Assembly (NCBI GenBank): GCA_936432065.2
Contig: OW386293.2
Location: 68,527,965-68,591,964 of the forward strand
DNA from: Rutpela maculata
Lineage: Eukaryota; Arthropoda; Insecta; Coleoptera; Cerambycidae
Length of the DNA stretch: 64,000 nt
Direction: 5' to 3'
A model generated the notes under the pieces. That model searched no databases. It was not told where the DNA came from and saw nothing but the letters and a program-made list of their open reading frames with translations. The position numbers were made by a program, and so were the translations under genes. This document shows, one piece after another, positions 58,700 through 64,000 of the stretch (positions are counted from its first letter, which is position 1; the number at the start of each line of letters is the position of its first letter).

Positions 58700-61600
58700 A
58701 AGTTCACACCGCTCAAGTTGCTTTACCCCATCTACTGTGCACTATGAGAAGTGTAGAAAACTGTATTAAAATAAATCCGAGTCCCAGAAGATCTTTGTTT
58801 AAACAAAAATAATTTTAATTCCGAAAAAACTAGACATGTCGCAAACTTTGTCGTTAGTCTAGATTAAAAGTGGCTCTTCCGCGAAACTTATTAGTAGCCT
58901 TATGATTATGAGCGTTAAGAAAGACCTCGAGTCTATAGATTTGTATTACATTACATTTTGAATAAAATGAAAAAATCATGTGCGCCTTTGGTTAATATTT
59001 TAAAATACTACTTGCGTATTCAAATGACAAGTAAGTTGTTGATATTATATAATAAGTTAAGATAGGTACTTTCAAGAAACGATAAATTAATATTTTTCCG
59101 GATTTAATTAACAATTTTTGTCCGGTTCTTATAATAAACATTTGAGTTAAGAATAAAAATCCAATCAATGTGTATTCATTATTTATACAAAAAGGCTTTA
59201 TATACATGATAAAAGTGAAATACAAACTGAAAATACAAAATTTGGTATGCATGCAACGTGGTATATTAATAGAGCATAAAGCCAAATATTCAATCTCAGC
59301 AAGCGGACGTACTTCTATAGCTTCGTGTTAGCTCGTAAAACTTTTCAACCATCTCACAACAATGACTGATGTAACAAACAAAAAGGAAATGTTGCAGTTA
59401 TACATAACTTCACAGCTTTTACAAAAACAAGTTACATTGCATTGGTTATAAGCAACACATTTCTAATTTAAAAATGTGGTTTCCAACATTTAATGTCCTA
59501 AAATTGTTTTATACAAACTTCTGTATAGTGATGGCAAAAGATTTTAATCTGCAAACTGAATAAACTGGTATAAAAAATTAAAGCGCATTATTTTTGGCAA
59601 TTAATCTTATGCCTCATTATGGACACAAGTGAAGAAGAAACGTCGTTTTTGCAATGTTACGTAGAATGAGAGACTACCCTCTTTACTCGCCTCTTTACTT
59701 GAGAACCTAGGATTAACCCATATTCAAGGTTAAAGTTGACTACACACTTGTTAAGCGTGTAAAAAAATGTCAGCGTCTTTGGCGGTGCGGTGCGGCGTGT
59801 TTGATGGTCAAAGGTGCAGACATTTTCTGAGTACTTAGTAGACCTGAAGACAACTATTATATACAATGGATAGAGCTATAACATTTTGCCTCACCTTAAT
59901 ATGGAGACTTAGAAAGTCTAGTTTTTCAACATTATTATACAGTCAATCGTATAATACCGCTAAGGCAAGGGAATATTCCTAAAAGTATTTTATATTTAAG
60001 TTCTTAACATAATCAACCGCTTTTTCTTTGATCAAATATATACGAAATATGAAAAGCCGCCGACTACGTCGATTACAATCTAAATAAACGTGCACTTTTG
60101 TCTCAGATGAGTTGAGTGAATTGACGAAATACTTAAAAGTCTAGTCCTTTAAAATGACACAATACCATACCTTGCTAAAGTTGGAAAATTACAAAAAAAA
60201 GGCTGACGAAGCGCCGATGATTCATCTGTGCCGCTGGCAAAGTACCGAAGCGATAAAGATCAACGTCACTTTTTCAATTGAGAATAGATAGACTCTATGA
60301 TTCAATTATTCAAATCATGTGTCATATATCTGTTTATTTAAATGTCTTTCAAGAATATGACGTTCCCAACCACGCACAAGTAGATCTCAACTAATTAGAC
60401 AAATACGAAGATGCACAAGATATCGATACAAAGACATTGTGTCTCTCGGGTTCGAATGAACTTTGCTTAAATTAGGTATATACCATATAGCAAAATGTTA
60501 TTAAAGTATTTTTAACAAGACTATTACAAAACGGGCGTTGTCGATTGCGAATACCTATTTGAACAACAAAAATAAGAAAGAAATTCGATGTGTACTTAAT
60601 CTCAGTGGCACCACATAAAAGCGAACTGTACCTCATTGGAAAAAATGGAAATTTAGTAGGTATTCGCAGTCGGCCACGTCCAACTGCAACTTCTACTCAT
60701 TTGTTACTGTGATAGTAATTTAGTAAGTAAATATAAACATAAACACACAACAGACCAGAGACAAGCCTTAAAGGAAAATAAAGCAAATAGATTGAAACGT
60801 ATTATTCATATAAGCAGAAAAGAAATATAACAAAAATACAAATAATATGTGGTAACTATATTTTTAGTATCCTACATTCGTCATAAAAAAAATCTGCAAA
60901 AATAATTGGCAGCATTGCTGTATCTTGCTGCATAAAATACACCACAGAAATCATAAAGTTTGTGTCAGATATATTATTTAATTATGTAGTAAAGACGGTA
61001 CGAGGATAGTTTTATGCGTGGTACGCTGAATGAAATTGAATAATTCTAATAAAAATTTACATTATATGTTACAATGTATGATTACTTGAAAATATGTACT
61101 CACGACCTTGGTAACGAAACGTATTATATTCCACTTAAATATTTCCTTGTCAGTTCTTACTTAACATATTATAGACTAGCGAACAGAAAAACTAATAATC
61201 TTGACGTACTGTTTTACGGGAAGGTGTTCCAGGAAACGTTTTATTTGTAGCAGAAACTAAAACACCAATTTACGAAAGCAAGAAGGCGTCCCCAATTGTA
61301 GCAGCCAGCAGATTTATGAAGCTAATAGCCCCATTAGATCTAAACTGCTAACTTAAGAGACCAAAATGCCTGTAGAGCTATAAATGCTATTTCCTCAAAC
61401 GCCTATTAAATCTTTCTCGATTAAAGGCAACAAAAAAAATTAATTGAAATAATTCATCCAATCTCCTTAATTAAAGGACAACGCTTATAATTAAAATTTT
61501 CTCATCGCGAAACACGAAACAGATTATCAGAAAGTGAAAGCAATATTTCTATAATGAAAGTAGGCCAAATTGTACACACATCAGAAATATTTAGAAATTT

Positions 61601-61912
61601 ATTTTTAGTAAAATATGGTACAAAAGTGAGTGCTATCATATACAGATTCGGCAAATGTAGTTTAATATATACTGTGATAAACGAGAGCAAGAAAGAAAAC
61701 AGAAATTAGGAAAAGAAAGACGGGTGTACTGCTCCCAGCACGTTACACACTTCGTAAAATCTTATTTTTATCACCTTGTCGTGTGTCAACGTAGGGCATC
61801 GGTACCTATGGCTTCTAACCGCCTATAGATTGTAGTGGGAGTAGATACGTCTTTCCTTTCCTAACACAGGTCTACAAAAAAAAAAAAAAATCTACTCCAA
61901 GGACTATTGTCT
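58700..61912. other. No gene or clear repeat seen
   Basis: About 3.2 kb of AT-rich DNA with only short frames. It is the least repeat-structured part of the window and may be intergenic or intronic host DNA. Confidence 0.45.
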
Positions 61913-62097
61913 TAAATATGTTTGTGTGATGAAACCGAGTTTTCAATTTAAAAAATTTTCTATCGCTTAGATTTCGAGTAATGTCAAAAATTGTCAAAAA
62001 ATCGTATTTTGATAATAAAAACCGGGATTTTCTCGAAATCTACGCTGTAGAAAATTTTTTAAATTGAAACTTCGGTTTCAGCACACAAAAATACTTA
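61913..62097. repeat. Foldback, about 185 bp
   Basis: TGTGTGATGAAACCGAG, TTTCAATTTAAAAAATTTTC is repeated inverted as TTGAAACTTCGGTTTCAGCA around a short centre containing GTCAAAAATTGTCAAAAA. Confidence 0.7.
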
Positions 62098-62334
62098 GGC
62101 CAGTCACCAGGGAATTCTATAGTGAAAAGTTAGACAAAAATTGTGAAAGTTTTTAAATTTTGAGATAATATTGGAGAAGGTAAAAGAATAATAAATCTGG
62201 TTTTTGCAATCTTTCCGTCCGTTGGAACATTGTTAAATTAACAAAAAACGTAAATAAGCAATAACTTTCTGAAAAAAATTCCGAAATTTATGCAAACTTT
62301 GGAGAACATTTTAATAATAATTATGATATCTTCT

Positions 62335-62950
62335 ATCAAAGGACCCCGCTCATTTCTTGTGAGAAGTGGCCCCGGTGAACCTGGCTGAATTTTTAATATA
62401 TTGTAGATTTCGACTTTCTTATCAAAAGCTCTCATGGGCCCAACTCGATCCTTTGCCTAGTTTCCGAGGTACAGTTAAAGAAATGTACAAGAAAAAGTTT
62501 TCGAATTCAAGATTTTTTTTCATATATTTTATACCGTGATACTTTCTAATATTTTGCACTAAAAAGATTTGTTCTTTTAATAAAACTAGCGTTGAAAAAA
62601 ATAAAGTTTGAAAAATGTTGGCGAAGGCACCGGGAATTTGATATAAAAATAAGTGAAAAAAATATTCGGTCATTGGCTAAACCTTTTTTTAGATCAAATG
62701 TGTCCTACTGATCAATAAACTTTAATTAAAAAAACTTTCGGAAACGGCTCCTTTGACCCCATCAATAAATTAAAAGTTCGACAAGATACAGAATTTTACA
62801 AGAATTTCCAGTTGTATCTCGGAAACTAGACACAGAATCGAGTTGGGCTCATAAGAGCTTTTGATCAGGAAGTCGAAATCCACAATATATTAAAAATTCA
62901 GCCAATTTCACTGGGGGGCACTTCCCATCAGAAATGAGCGGGGTCCTTTG
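62335..62950. repeat. Foldback, about 615 bp
   Basis: CAAAGGACCCCGCTCATTTC at the left reappears inverted as GAAATGAGCGGGGTCCTTTG at the right. The arms of about 150 bp also share CAAAAGCTCTCATGGGCCCA (diverged). The centre is AT-rich. Confidence 0.75.
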
Positions 62951-63179
62951 CACCCTCTTACGATGACCGGAATATTGCAAATAGTTATTTATTAACTTTA
63001 TTTCGATATATTTTGTCGGAAAAAATTATTGTTTGTGCGGCAGAAATAGAGCCACAAACCCGCTTGAAATTTTGCATAACTTTTTTTACTCCGGAAGATT
63101 TTTTTCACATTTTTTTTTATTTGGCACGGCCACGATTTTGACGTTTTAAACAATAAGTGAGGGTCTAAATAATTGCGGA

Positions 63180-63212
63180 AGCCTGTGAATTCGCAACCTC
63201 GCAAAATATCCG
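63180..63212 (+). repeat. Direct repeat pair with 63964-64000
   Basis: GCCTGTGAATTCGCAACCTC, then GCAAAATATCCGGA, recurs with two changes at the end of the window, about 784 bp downstream. It could be a terminal or tandem repeat that continues past the window. Confidence 0.55.
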
Positions 63213-64000
63213 GATATATCGCAATTTCATTAAAATTTCATTATTGTTTTAATTGCGGTATTATCGGTATATAGCTTAAGATCAAATTGCAACCCATTTA
63301 CTAATACGGAACATGATTTAAATAAATAAAATCTCCCTCAACCACAGCGTTCCAGGTCCTTCTTATAAAGCTGACAATTCGGAATCAGATGAGTTCCCGA
63401 AAAATCAAACTCGAAAAAAAGCTAAATTGGCATAAGACAATATTTTATGTAAGAAAAATTATTTCATATGAATAAAACAATTTCTTAAAAATGTAATGCG
63501 AAAAATGCAATTCTAAACAAAGCTTAAGTTTTTACACGTTTACTTGTGTGATTGGCAGATAATATTTAGGTGGAATTTTTCATTTGTCCACTCAACATAC
63601 GTAATTAATTTCGAAGCTTTGTTGTAATTAAATTTTCAAGAAAATACTATTTTTTTTATACAAGTTCCTCCGTCATATTCTTTCTTATTCCAACTCTCTT
63701 TCACTTATTTTAGCAACATAAACAACCACGTGTCAAGAACTTTTTAATCGAAAAAATTATACAGAAATTATTTACAAATTTAAATTATCTACAGTGCGTC
63801 CCCGGATTGTGTTTGCGAAGGTGTAATATACAAAAAAAAAATTAGTACGGCTTTCATTTTCTGCAGTCTCGGTCTGCTTAACGTAAAATGGATTTTTACC
63901 AAATTTCAGTTATAATGGGATCTAACTCTAACTCATATAACATTCTAATAATGTATTTAAATACTCCTGGGAATTCGCAACCTTGCAAAATATCCGGAAT

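Overview
This is gene-poor, AT-rich nuclear DNA from an animal, most likely an insect. The support is the mixture of mobile DNA: DUF4817-type Tc1/mariner relatives, a GIY-YIG Penelope-like element, a 5S rRNA-derived SINE, a tRNA-derived SINE, a Helitron, hAT-type MITEs and a Polinton/Maverick derivative. A beetle is a guess, not a conclusion. I see no intact host gene. Nearly all long reading frames are transposon relics or translations of simple repeats.

The dominant object is at 4815-14981: a 10.2-kb element that is almost entirely one palindrome. Two arms of about 5,067 bp (4815-9882 and 9915-14981), roughly 99.7% identical by eye, are joined by a 32-bp loop. Its ends begin AGTAGTATGG and are flanked by a perfect 6-bp duplication, CTCAGG (4809-4814 and 14982-14987). 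Each arm carries a truncated packaging-type P-loop ATPase and an upstream reading frame of unknown function, both pointing at the centre. A 6-bp duplication, AG termini, long inverted repeats and this ATPase together indicate a Polinton (Maverick). An all-palindrome body with no polymerase, integrase, protease or capsid gene is unusual. I interpret it as a copy-back (snap-back) derivative of one Polinton end. It sits inside an older element whose inverted ends lie at 4170-4458 and 15766-16056.

The rest is nested repeats. 1-4800: a foldback, a small Helitron, a short tandem repeat. 16-27 kb: several old DNA transposons with long inverted ends, one with a zinc-finger protein relic, plus a 401-bp tandem dimer and tRNA-like repeats. 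29.4-31.7 kb: a decayed Penelope-like element with a 5S-SINE inserted. 32-42 kb: foldbacks, a hAT MITE, five members of one ACTTCCACATCC family, and a 108-bp minisatellite, many inside a TACAGGGTGTCC-ended element (37875-41802). 43.6-44.8 kb: a short inverted-repeat element with a fragment resembling YqaJ-associated proteins. 47.7-48.7 kb: an uninterrupted (AC)n tract of about 1 kb joining two repeat families that meet again at a second tract near 53.5 kb. 49.3-52.1 kb and 55.9-57.4 kb: two broken DUF4817/DDE transposases, the first split by a 405-bp MITE. 57.9-58.6 kb: a hAT MITE beside a broken MADF-like frame. 58.7-61.9 kb and 63-64 kb hold little that I recognise.

No pathway or operon is encoded. 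The value of the window is as a record of nested transposition, palindrome formation and microsatellite-mediated joining.
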